DNA of 64,000 nt from Verrucomicrobiaceae bacterium (GTDB lineage: Bacteria; Verrucomicrobiota; Verrucomicrobiia; Verrucomicrobiales; Verrucomicrobiaceae), in NCBI GenBank assembly GCA_016795485.1, contig JAEUHM010000054.1, forward strand, positions 1 to 64,000, given 5' to 3'. Position 1 is the first letter of the stretch; the number at the start of each line of letters is the position of its first letter. This document shows, piece after piece, positions 1-8,419 of the stretch. The notes below the pieces were generated by a model. That model was not told where the DNA came from, searched no databases, and was given only the letters and a program-made list of their open reading frames with translations. The translations under genes were made by a program, and so were the position numbers.

Positions 1-202
1 CGCTGGCTTCACCGAGGTGCTGCGCCTGACCTTCCCCGCCCACATCCGCTGGCCCGGCGAATGCCACCTCGCCTTCGATGGCGACGCGAGCCACCTGCTC
101 GCCCACACCGCCCTCGGCAGCGTGTGCCGTTGGGATTTGAAAATGCTGGAGACGGATTTGGACTTAGCCTTTGGTAGGAGTACGGCCGTTATTTCACATT
201 GA
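1..202 (+). CDS. C-terminal end of a WD40-like protein (5' truncated)
   Basis: The reading frame is open from base 2 and ends at a TGA at 200-202, so only the last 66 residues are in the window. The text AHTALGSVCRWDL looks like the last strands of a WD40/beta-propeller blade (small residue pattern followed by W-D). In this window a Ser/Thr kinase also ends in such blades, so this could be the tail of another kinase, but the catalytic part would lie outside the window. The following 192 bases up to the next start show nothing recognisable. Confidence 0.5.
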   Translation, partial: AGFTEVLRLTFPAHIRWPGECHLAFDGDASHLLAHTALGSVCRWDLKMLETDLDLAFGRSTAVISH

Positions 203-394
203 CTAAATAATCAACTCTCCTCACTATTCGCGCATGTACGTCGTGCGCAGAATCGTGCCAGCAGTTCGCCGCCTTTGGCTGGCGTTTTCGCATGTATGGT
301 CGCCACCGAAGTCGCGGATCGTGCTCATCAGTTCGCCTTTGGGCGTGATGATCCAGCATCGACGGAATCGCTAGTTTATGCTCGACTGTGGGAC

Positions 395-1711
395 ATGAAT
401 CCCCTACCCCGAGTGCTACTCAGCGCATTTCTCTCTTTGCAAAGTATCGCGGCTCTCCACTCGCAAACCCGGGATGAGAAGTTCCGCACAGCTGTGGATG
501 GCATGTTCGCTGAACTCGTCCAGACACGACGCAACCTGCACGCCAATCCCGAGCTTTCTAACGAAGAGAAACAGACTTCTCGCGTAGTAGCCGACAAACT
601 CAAATCTCTGGGGCTAGAAGTCACCGAGGGCATTGCCGGTTACGGGATCGTTGCCTTGCTCAAAGGCAAAAGTGAGGGCAGATGCCTCGCCGTTCGTGCC
701 GACATGGACGGGTTGCCAATTAAAGAACTGCGCTCAGTGCCCTATCGCTCGCGTAATCCAGGTGTGATGCATGCCTGTGGGCACGATGTGCACGTTACAG
801 TGGCTCTAGGGGTCGCCGAACTTCTTTCACGCTTCAAAGATGACGTTCAGGGCACCGTTAAGTTCATCTTTCAACCCGCTGAAGAAGGCATGCCAGCGAC
901 TTTCGAGGGCGATTGGGGAGCCAAGAAGATGGTAGCAGAAGGTGTCATGGAGAATCCAAAGCCGGAGGCTATTCTCGCACTTCATTCTTCAACCGCCGTC
1001 ACTAAGTTGGACTCAAATGGCGCTGATATTCCTGCCTACTTGGAGGCTGGCGAGTTGGGGTGGAACATCGGGCCCACCAATGCGAACTCCGATCGCTTCA
1101 AGATCACCATCAATGGCCAGATGGCCCACGGATCTGCACCTCACCGCGGTGTGGACGCTATCGCCGTTGCCGCTCAGGTCATTAACGCGCTTCAACTCAT
1201 TCGCAGCCGCGAGACCAACACTCAGCAACCCCTCGTCATCACCGTTGGCACTATTCAAGGTGGACAGCGCGAAAACGTCATAGCAGATCGCGTGGAAATG
1301 GCGGGCACGGTGAGAACCTATGATGACGCCCTTCAAAGCCGTGTGATCGACTTGATGAAGAGGACCATTGAAGGGATAACTGCGGCCCACGGAGCAACCG
1401 CCGAGTTCCACTATCGCAAATCGTACCCTATGGTGGTGAATGAAGCACCATTGGTTAACAAGCTTTTGCCGACCATGCGCAGAATCGCGGGCAATGATCA
1501 AGTCATTGAGTTAAGACCTGGGATGGGTGGGGAGGACTTTTCCTATTTTTCCCGCTTGGTGCCGGGCTTCTACTTCCGCCTTGGATGCGCCAACGTTAAG
1601 GAGGGAATCACTGGCGGACAGCATACGCCGGAGTTTGACGTGGACGAACGTGCGCTCAAGACCGGCGTGGAAGCCATGGCAGCTATGGTCTGCGACTTTT
1701 TGCAAGATTAA
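395..1711 (+). CDS. Secreted M20-family amidohydrolase (hippurate / IAA-amino acid hydrolase type)
   Basis: A 438-residue metal-dependent amidohydrolase of peptidase family M20D, which hydrolyses N-acyl amino acids or similar amides. The metal-ligand motif HACGHDVH, the catalytic QPAEEG and the late GMGGEDFSYF are all visible. I start it at the ATG at 395 because the protein then opens with MNPLPRVLLSAFLSLQSIAA, a signal peptide; the longer frame would need a TTG at 275. Length is normal for the family plus an export signal. Placement suggests it acts outside the cytoplasm. It ends 3 bp before a convergent membrane-protein gene. The exact substrate cannot be read from the sequence. Confidence 0.88.
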   Translation: MNPLPRVLLSAFLSLQSIAALHSQTRDEKFRTAVDGMFAELVQTRRNLHANPELSNEEKQTSRVVADKLKSLGLEVTEGIAGYGIVALLKGKSEGRCLAVRADMDGLPIKELRSVPYRSRNPGVMHACGHDVHVTVALGVAELLSRFKDDVQGTVKFIFQPAEEGMPATFEGDWGAKKMVAEGVMENPKPEAILALHSSTAVTKLDSNGADIPAYLEAGELGWNIGPTNANSDRFKITINGQMAHGSAPHRGVDAIAVAAQVINALQLIRSRETNTQQPLVITVGTIQGGQRENVIADRVEMAGTVRTYDDALQSRVIDLMKRTIEGITAAHGATAEFHYRKSYPMVVNEAPLVNKLLPTMRRIAGNDQVIELRPGMGGEDFSYFSRLVPGFYFRLGCANVKEGITGGQHTPEFDVDERALKTGVEAMAAMVCDFLQD

Positions 1712-1714
1712 CAG

Positions 1715-2839
1715 CTACAATGCCATCAGCGGTGCCGGGACCATGAACGCATGCTGTTCAAGCAGACTGCGCGCACCATTCCACGACAAATAAGGGGTGA
1801 GAGACACCACCAGTCCGTACGCCATCGCCACAGGCACCGTGGCAAATCTCGCAATCCAACGAGTAGCCCAATGACGAGGAGATTCCCGCCGCCTTGCACG
1901 GCTCACGGCCCAGCCAGTGAGAATGCGGGCTGGGAAGATGAAGACCACAAACACGAGGCTCGGAAGCCAGACAAGGTCACGCGGCGTTAGCTCGATTTTC
2001 AGAAGATAGAGCGGCAATGCCAGCAGTAGAGTCACCAGCAGCGCCAACCAAAAGGCCATCGGTGCATGTTTGAACCAGATTCGAACCTCCCGCCATTCCC
2101 ACATCGCAGAAAATTTGCCTGTAAGTGCCAGCCTCGCTTGCAAGAAAGGCAGATGAATGGCCACCAGGGCTAGCAACACCCCTCCCACAAACGTCAACAC
2201 TGCCCCAACACCTGCTACAGTGCTACTAGCGGCAAACATAAGTGCCACTGGAACAGCCAGCCACACCAGTGCCCCCGCAAACCCCTTCAATCCCAGCCCA
2301 ATGAGATAGGTGAGTCTCAACCTACCGATATACTGTGAAAACCTCCCTGCCATGTCCGACCACTTGGCCTCCTGTGAAAGCAAGCGGAAAAACTTCAGTG
2401 GCTGCGGCCAAAGAAACCAACGCAATTTTCCACCGCGAATGATGGCCCACACCACGTGAAGAAACGTCAATGCAGCCAATGCTAACACGACTGCGTGCCA
2501 CAGACCCGCATTACGAGAACCAGGGGCGATCAACTCGGCATCATGCCATAGTTCAACGGCCAACCTCAACGGCCAAAGCGCCAGCCAAGTGCCAAGGGCA
2601 ACACTGCCCAAGACCGAAGCCATTCGTACCCCACAAAATCCATCCCGAAAGCGACCTGTCTCCGCGACCCGACCACTCACGTGGAGCAAATACCCAAGGC
2701 TCAAAAAATTGAGCAACGGGACGACAGAACAGACCGCCAAAAGTCCAATCAACGCCACCAGACCGAATATCCAATCCCAAGCTCGCCCCATCCGTTGAAA
2801 AAACGAAGGCTTTTGACACTCGATGACTGCGTCTGACAT
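1715..2839 (-). CDS. Multi-pass membrane protein, DUF4013-like
   Basis: A 374-residue integral membrane protein with about six hydrophobic segments. The first is near residues 20-45 and is followed by NFLSLGYLLHVSGRV, a motif resembling the DUF4013 type of membrane proteins common in planctomycetes and verrucomicrobia. The ATG at 2839 (MSDAVIEC) is chosen over an upstream start at 2875, which adds 12 residues that look non-coding. It is convergent with the amidohydrolase gene and divergent from the enolase-like gene, so it is probably monocistronic. No function is known to me; transport or membrane organisation would be guesses. Confidence 0.75.
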   Translation of the reverse strand: MSDAVIECQKPSFFQRMGRAWDWIFGLVALIGLLAVCSVVPLLNFLSLGYLLHVSGRVAETGRFRDGFCGVRMASVLGSVALGTWLALWPLRLAVELWHDAELIAPGSRNAGLWHAVVLALAALTFLHVVWAIIRGGKLRWFLWPQPLKFFRLLSQEAKWSDMAGRFSQYIGRLRLTYLIGLGLKGFAGALVWLAVPVALMFAASSTVAGVGAVLTFVGGVLLALVAIHLPFLQARLALTGKFSAMWEWREVRIWFKHAPMAFWLALLVTLLLALPLYLLKIELTPRDLVWLPSLVFVVFIFPARILTGWAVSRARRRESPRHWATRWIARFATVPVAMAYGLVVSLTPYLSWNGARSLLEQHAFMVPAPLMAL

Positions 2840-3074
2840 CCCGATATCAAAACCACGAACCGCCCAAAGTCGCAAGCCATCATCATCTGCCTAGTTTTTG
2901 AGTTAAGGCGAACGTGTTCTGATGGGGAGACCAGGCAGATTCAGTCAACTTTGAAGACTCCGCTCGAAGGATTGCGATCACATTAAAATCTTAATCCGCC
3001 GGCCTCCAAGAATGGCCAAAATCAATCCACGGTCCATCTTGTATCCAGGCAGCGGGCACGCTAAACACTTGGCG

Positions 3075-4430
3075 ATGAGCAAACCCACAGACATCCAGGT
3101 GCGCGAGGCCCACACGAGTTTTATTGACGTCAAATTGCGCGTTCCGCTGAAGTTCGGGCGTGAGACGGTGACTTCAGCCACTTGTCTGCGGGTGAAGGTG
3201 ATCGTGGAGAATGCCCAAGGAAAGCGTGCTGAAGGCTGGGGCGAGACCCCTCTGAGCGTATCCTGGGTCTGGCCAGGCAAGCTGAGTGTCGAAACTCGTC
3301 TTGAGCGAATGAAAGCCTTTTCGGACCAGATCGCTCCCATGCTTTGCTCCTCTGATATCAAAGGTCACCCGATGGAGATCGCATCTGATTTTCAGCATAC
3401 GCACCTCCTACCGGCTTTAGAGAAAGTGAATGCAGCTGCCGGAGGCGAGCCTATGCCCTATCTGGGAGGTCTGGTCGCATTCAGCGCTTTCGACATCGCC
3501 GTGCATGATGCGTTTGGGCGACTATACAACGTCGACTGCTACCAGACTTACAACGCGGACTGGATGAATCGGGATCTCGGCGCTTATCTGCATGACGAGC
3601 AGTTTGCTGGGAAGTATCCTGCCGACTACTTCACGAAGGATGTGCCCAAAACATTGCCCGTGTGGCATCTCGTGGGCGGTGTGGATGCTCTGGAGACACA
3701 GGATCTCAATGGCACCGAGCCACAGGATGAATACCCACTGCTGCTAGCGGACTGGATTGTGCAGGACGGGCTGAAATGCCTCAAGGTGAAGCTTCGTGGC
3801 ACAGACGCTGCATGGGACTATGAGCGGATGGTGCGTGTGGCTCGCATTGGTCTGCCGCTGGGAGTGCGTTGGCTCAGTGCAGACTTCAACTGCACGGTGC
3901 AAGACCCTGCTTATGTGAATGACATTCTGGACAAGCTTTTGCAAAATGAGCCAGAGATCTATGCACGTACTCTGTATGTGGAGCAGCCATTCCCGTATGA
4001 CTTGGAGGCGCATCAGATCGACGTCCGCAGTGTCTCCGCTCGCAAGCCCTTGTTCCTGGACGAGTCAGCGCATGACTGGGAGTTTGTAAAGCTAGGCCGC
4101 AGTTTGGGCTGGAGTGGTGTGGCGCTGAAAACGTGTAAAACACAGACTGGTGCACTTCTCAGTCTCTGCTGGGCTAAGCAACATGGTATGCCGCTCATGG
4201 TGCAGGATCTCACCAACCCGATGCTCGCCATGATTCCTCATGTGCGGCTCGCTGCTCACGCGGGAACGATCCAGGGCGTGGAGTGCAATGCGATGCAGTT
4301 CTATCCTGATGCCTCGAAGAAAGAGGAAGCCGTGCATCCGGGCCTGTATCGTCGTCGTGACGGAGTCGTGGACCTCAGCACCCTGGGAACAGTGGGCATG
4401 GGCTATGGTGCAGCGGTGAGCCAGTCTTGA
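3075..4430 (+). CDS. Enolase-superfamily (mandelate racemase-like) protein
   Basis: A 451-residue protein with the two-domain layout of the mandelate racemase/muconate lactonizing branch. An N-terminal capping domain (REAHTSFIDVKLRVPLKFGR) is followed by a barrel with a KVKLRG strand, LSADFN, VEQPFPYD and FLDESAHD, the usual positions for the catalytic Lys and the Asp/Glu metal ligands. Start chosen at the ATG at 3075; an upstream ATG at 3012 adds 21 residues lacking family character. The substrate is unknown; sugar-acid dehydratases and epimerases belong to this group. Its last 28 bp overlap the 3' end of the convergent kinase gene. It is distinct from menC further along. Confidence 0.8.
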   Translation: MSKPTDIQVREAHTSFIDVKLRVPLKFGRETVTSATCLRVKVIVENAQGKRAEGWGETPLSVSWVWPGKLSVETRLERMKAFSDQIAPMLCSSDIKGHPMEIASDFQHTHLLPALEKVNAAAGGEPMPYLGGLVAFSAFDIAVHDAFGRLYNVDCYQTYNADWMNRDLGAYLHDEQFAGKYPADYFTKDVPKTLPVWHLVGGVDALETQDLNGTEPQDEYPLLLADWIVQDGLKCLKVKLRGTDAAWDYERMVRVARIGLPLGVRWLSADFNCTVQDPAYVNDILDKLLQNEPEIYARTLYVEQPFPYDLEAHQIDVRSVSARKPLFLDESAHDWEFVKLGRSLGWSGVALKTCKTQTGALLSLCWAKQHGMPLMVQDLTNPMLAMIPHVRLAAHAGTIQGVECNAMQFYPDASKKEEAVHPGLYRRRDGVVDLSTLGTVGMGYGAAVSQS

Positions 4431-7400
4431 AGTCTGGCATCCAGGCCTTTAGGCAAGGCAGACCGATCAGTGCTTCGGAGCCGGGTGGCGTTTCCGTCAT
4501 CGTCAATTTTGATTCCAACGTGATGTTCCAACCAACTCGGGAACCACTCGGGGCTTTGTTTCAAAAGCGGTGGCATGGGCACGCCTTTCGCTAAACCTTT
4601 TGCCGTAAAACACCAGAGAATGGCATCGTCAGGGGACCACGCCAACCTGGATGAGGTATTTGGCGCACTCATTTGTCCCAAAACTCGCCGGCCGGTGTTC
4701 ACATCCACGACATGTAGCGCGCCATTACTACCCAGTGCAGCCAACCTTTCACCTGCTCCACAGGCAGACAACGACACGATGGTGCCTCCTAACTCAATAG
4801 GAGTCGGCAGGAGTCGATTGTTCTTCCAATCACAGATCTGCACCAAGCCAGAAACCGCTACGGCTAGTCGCTCGTCAGAAATGAAGCAGATCTGATGGAT
4901 CGCCCCGCGTTGCCAGTCTCTGACGAAGCACTCCTGCTCCGTCGTCAGATCAAACAGACGGACTTCACCCGCTGGATAGCCTAGTGCAGCGAGTTTACCT
5001 GACGGAGACAGCGCCAGAGCGCTAGGTTTTCCCCAGGAGAACACCTTTGGATCTACCTTTGGTCTGCACAACGCCACACCTGCACCATCTGCGGTGTCTG
5101 CCAGCACAGCTTGAGCATCTCTACTCACACAAGCCAGTCTGAGCGCCTCAGTTCCCCGCTGCCACAATGTCTTCACCTCGCCTTTGGGGGAAACTTGGCA
5201 AACTTTCCCCTTACTGCTCACAGCACGCCAATCCATTCCATTGTCTGCCACCACAAGGGCCAGCCACTCATAGTCCGCACTCTTGAGTTCTGGCCGCTCA
5301 ACCTTTGCAACCAACTGCATCCACTCGATGACCAAGTGGTCTTCGTGCGCAAAGACCATCACTCGGCTGGATGGATCAGCAGCGCAAGTAACACGCCCCT
5401 CCATGCCCGAGATGTCCTCTGCGATCATCGAATCGTCAGAGAAGTCCAACACGGATGGTCTTCGAAAGTTGGCCTGCATCAAGACGGCTGCCCCACCCAC
5501 CGGAAGAAGGGTCTTGAGTGGGTCCTCATTTGAGAACGTTCTCGCCAGACCACCGCTCAAGGGGTTCCAAAGAGAAATGGCAGAAGGTTGTCGGATCCAC
5601 AGGGCACTCTCGTCTCGCAGAAAGCTTAGATTGAGAACTGTGTCACTCGTCACATAGGCACTGGTTCTGCCATCTCCATGATTCAACCAAACATCACCAC
5701 TCCTCCAAGCTGCGGCCACCCGTTGCCCATTCGCATCAACGGCCAAACCCGAGAACGGAGCAGGAATAGGAGCCTGTAGCACGCTTGGAGAAGACGCATC
5801 GTCAGTTCCGAACAATAATATGCGCCCTCCTTCTGTCCCCACTGCCACTTGATTACCGTCGATAGAAGCGGCACTGCGCCACTCTCGACCTGGGAGCACG
5901 CTTGTGGCCATGGTGGCTTCACCAGCGGCACTAAACTGGGAGACATTCTGCACCGCAACGCACCATAGTTTCTCTTCGGCAGTCCAAGCGAGCAGACGAA
6001 GACCTTCCACATCCAACTCGCTCGCTTGCCAGGTTCCATCCTTTTGCAAAAGGCCAACCGGACCTCGATTCCCCGCCACAGCCACATGACCGGCTGACGA
6101 AACGGCTAAGTGCGCGATCTTGCCGTCAGCCGGAATGGGAAAGGCTTCCGCTTGTGGCGCTCCTCGACGCGCCCTCACCAATATCTCGCCCTTCTCGACT
6201 TCCATTACCACAGCAACCCATTGGCCGTTGGTTGATACTTGGAGCAGGCGGACTTTTCCTGCGGGCAACGGCGTGACCGGAGCTATGACTGCGGGATGGC
6301 TCCGATGCCGCAGGGTAGCGAGCGCAATGCCGAGCGCGGCTTGATTCTGCGGGTCCTGGCGCAGGGCATGGGCCCAGTGCGCTAGTGCAAGCGTGGGGCG
6401 GCGGCGCTCGCGGGTGACACCCATGAGGTAGCTTTCGTTAGAGGAGCGCCGCAGGGTCTCGGTGTGATTTTGTTCAGCTTGCTGGAGGGCTCTGCGTATC
6501 TCCAGGTTCTTCCCTGTCAGCAACAACAGGGAGGCGATGAGCGTGACTAGCAACAGCACGCTGACAACCGCAGCCGAGCGATGTCTCGCCGCCCACTTGC
6601 TGATGACGTAGAGCGTGCTCCGAGGTGCGGCTTTGAGCGGCTGGCCCTCAAGCCAGGCTGCCAGATCGTCGGCAAGACCATCCGCATTGGCATAACGGAG
6701 ATCCATGTCGGGATCGGTTGCCTTCTCGGTGATCCAGCGGAGTTCGTTCGGTATGCCGCGTGCATTCGGCAGCGTCACGCGGGTGCTGCTGCCATCGGGA
6801 CTCTGCAATGGAGTGCTGCCACTGAGCAGTTCCCAAAGAATGGCTCCAAGCGCGAAGACATCTGTGCGTGTGTCGGCACTTTGGCTGATTTGTGAAGTGT
6901 GCTGCCGCTCTGGACTCATGTAACCGGGTGTGCCCACGACTTGACGTATCTGCGTGAACATCACCTTCGTCACCAGCGGACCATCGAGCGCCTTGGCGAT
7001 ACCGAAGTCAATCACACGCGGCTCTGGCTTGCCGTGGTTATCAGTGATGAGGATGTTGGAGGGCTTCAAGTCGCGGTGGATGATGCCTTTGTGATGCGCA
7101 TGAGCTACGGCGCGACTGACATCGAGCATGAGCGAGACGCGATCACGCTGCGGCAGGGATTTGGCGCGCTTGTCGATGGTCTGTCCGTCCACCATCTCCA
7201 TGGCGATGAACGGGCGTCCGTCCTCCGTCTCGCCGGCGTCATAGATGCGGGCGATGTGCGGATGATTCATCAAAGCGAGTGCCTGGCGCTCTTGTTCAAA
7301 GCGCACCAGCAGCTCGCGTGTGGTGCAGCCGGGACGCAAGACTTTGAGCGCGACTCGTCGGCGGATCGGCACCCGCTGCTCTGCCTCATACACCATACCG

Positions 7401-7639
7401 AAACCGCCCTCGCCCAATAGGCGGATGAGCTTGTAGCCCTCGATGAGTGGCAGATCGGCGCTGAGATCGACCGCAGCCTGATCCATGTCCTCCTCTGACG
7501 ACATGCCGAAGAAGGCAGCCTCCAGGAGGTTGGCGGCGGCAACGTGGTCCGCACAGTCCTCTGTGCGGGGTTCGCTGGATGAAGGAGCATCCGCACAGGG
7601 GACTGTGCGGGCCACTTTTTTTGACTCTTCTTCGTTCAT
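4403..7639 (-). CDS. Membrane Ser/Thr protein kinase with WD40-like sensor domain
   Basis: A 1078-residue Hanks-type kinase. The glycine loop GEGGFG is at about 76-81, the ATP-binding Lys in VALKVL at about 99, IIHRDLKPSN at about 187-196, VIDFGIAKAL at about 209-218, and GTPGYMSPE in the activation segment. One membrane helix sits at about 356-376. The rest (about 700 residues) is a series of beta-propeller blades of WD40/PQQ character, likely outside the membrane. The gene starts inside the stop region of the upstream sigma-factor gene (ATGA overlap), so the two are translationally coupled. This pairing is common in Verrucomicrobia and Planctomycetes, where the kinase is thought to control the partner sigma factor. 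All catalytic residues are present, so it should be active. Confidence 0.92.
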   Translation of the reverse strand: MNEEESKKVARTVPCADAPSSSEPRTEDCADHVAAANLLEAAFFGMSSEEDMDQAAVDLSADLPLIEGYKLIRLLGEGGFGMVYEAEQRVPIRRRVALKVLRPGCTTRELLVRFEQERQALALMNHPHIARIYDAGETEDGRPFIAMEMVDGQTIDKRAKSLPQRDRVSLMLDVSRAVAHAHHKGIIHRDLKPSNILITDNHGKPEPRVIDFGIAKALDGPLVTKVMFTQIRQVVGTPGYMSPERQHTSQISQSADTRTDVFALGAILWELLSGSTPLQSPDGSSTRVTLPNARGIPNELRWITEKATDPDMDLRYANADGLADDLAAWLEGQPLKAAPRSTLYVISKWAARHRSAAVVSVLLLVTLIASLLLLTGKNLEIRRALQQAEQNHTETLRRSSNESYLMGVTRERRRPTLALAHWAHALRQDPQNQAALGIALATLRHRSHPAVIAPVTPLPAGKVRLLQVSTNGQWVAVVMEVEKGEILVRARRGAPQAEAFPIPADGKIAHLAVSSAGHVAVAGNRGPVGLLQKDGTWQASELDVEGLRLLAWTAEEKLWCVAVQNVSQFSAAGEATMATSVLPGREWRSAASIDGNQVAVGTEGGRILLFGTDDASSPSVLQAPIPAPFSGLAVDANGQRVAAAWRSGDVWLNHGDGRTSAYVTSDTVLNLSFLRDESALWIRQPSAISLWNPLSGGLARTFSNEDPLKTLLPVGGAAVLMQANFRRPSVLDFSDDSMIAEDISGMEGRVTCAADPSSRVMVFAHEDHLVIEWMQLVAKVERPELKSADYEWLALVVADNGMDWRAVSSKGKVCQVSPKGEVKTLWQRGTEALRLACVSRDAQAVLADTADGAGVALCRPKVDPKVFSWGKPSALALSPSGKLAALGYPAGEVRLFDLTTEQECFVRDWQRGAIHQICFISDERLAVAVSGLVQICDWKNNRLLPTPIELGGTIVSLSACGAGERLAALGSNGALHVVDVNTGRRVLGQMSAPNTSSRLAWSPDDAILWCFTAKGLAKGVPMPPLLKQSPEWFPSWLEHHVGIKIDDDGNATRLRSTDRSALPKGLDARLQDWLTAAP

Positions 7640-8376
7640 CTGCGGCGCAACATGGCGATCATCTCTCGTATCTCGCCTTCTACTTGATCTTCCCGCTCCA
7701 CAGTGGCGGCGATATGGCGGTAGAGCATGTTCCGATAACGCAAACGCAGCCGATGGAGCGCGACTCGCACGGCTCCGGCGTTCATGCCGAGCTTCTCGCC
7801 CATCGCATTCGCGTCCGTTTGCCCATCCGCTACGGACAATGCGGGGCTGAGAGCTTCAAATAGGTCCTGCTTGCCCTGTTGTGCGTAGTCGGCACGCAGT
7901 TCCTTCATGACATTGTCCAGCACGGTGAGCGCCCACTCGCGATCAAACTCTGCATCGGGCGTCTGATGATCCGGCAGCACCGGCGAATCCTTTTCATCTT
8001 CATGATCGAGCGAAATGTGTGCAGCACCGCTACCAAGACGCTGCGTTTTGCGATCGCGCCAAACGTTGGCCAGGAAGTGATTGAGTGCCGTGAGCAAGTA
8101 AGAGCGCAGTTTGCCCTTGGCAGGATCAATGCGCTCGAACTGACCCTTCAGCACGATGAGGCTGAGAAACTCCTGTGTGAGGTCTTCTGCATCATGTGCT
8201 GAGAAGCCGCGCTTCATCATGCAAACATGAATGGGTCGCCAATACAGCCCCACGACGTGGCCGAGCGCTTCATTCGCCACAGTGTCGCCACCGCGCGAGC
8301 GGATAAGCTGCGTCCACGGTGTGTTGGGCAGCAGACCGGTGCGTGAGGTGGCGCGTTTGGGGCCGAAGGAGGTCAT
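7636..8376 (-). CDS. ECF-type RNA polymerase sigma factor, partner of the kinase
   Basis: A 246-residue sigma-70-like factor. Region 2 is visible as LYWRPIHVCMMKRGFSAHDA followed by EDLTQEFL and the RSYLLTALNHFLANVWRD helix. The C-terminal half carries a region-4-like helix-turn-helix (MGEKLGMNAGAVRVALHRLR). The arrangement matches the kinase-linked ECF group of Planctomycetes and Verrucomicrobia. Its stop overlaps the start of the kinase gene by 4 bp. It is downstream of the secreted FG-GAP-like genes on the same strand. No own promoter is obvious in the 43-bp gap to the preceding gene. Confidence 0.9.
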   Translation of the reverse strand: MTSFGPKRATSRTGLLPNTPWTQLIRSRGGDTVANEALGHVVGLYWRPIHVCMMKRGFSAHDAEDLTQEFLSLIVLKGQFERIDPAKGKLRSYLLTALNHFLANVWRDRKTQRLGSGAAHISLDHEDEKDSPVLPDHQTPDAEFDREWALTVLDNVMKELRADYAQQGKQDLFEALSPALSVADGQTDANAMGEKLGMNAGAVRVALHRLRLRYRNMLYRHIAATVEREDQVEGEIREMIAMLRRR

Positions 8377-8419
8377 GGAGCAATGACGAATGAAGAATGC
8401 CGGATGTCGAATGAGAAGA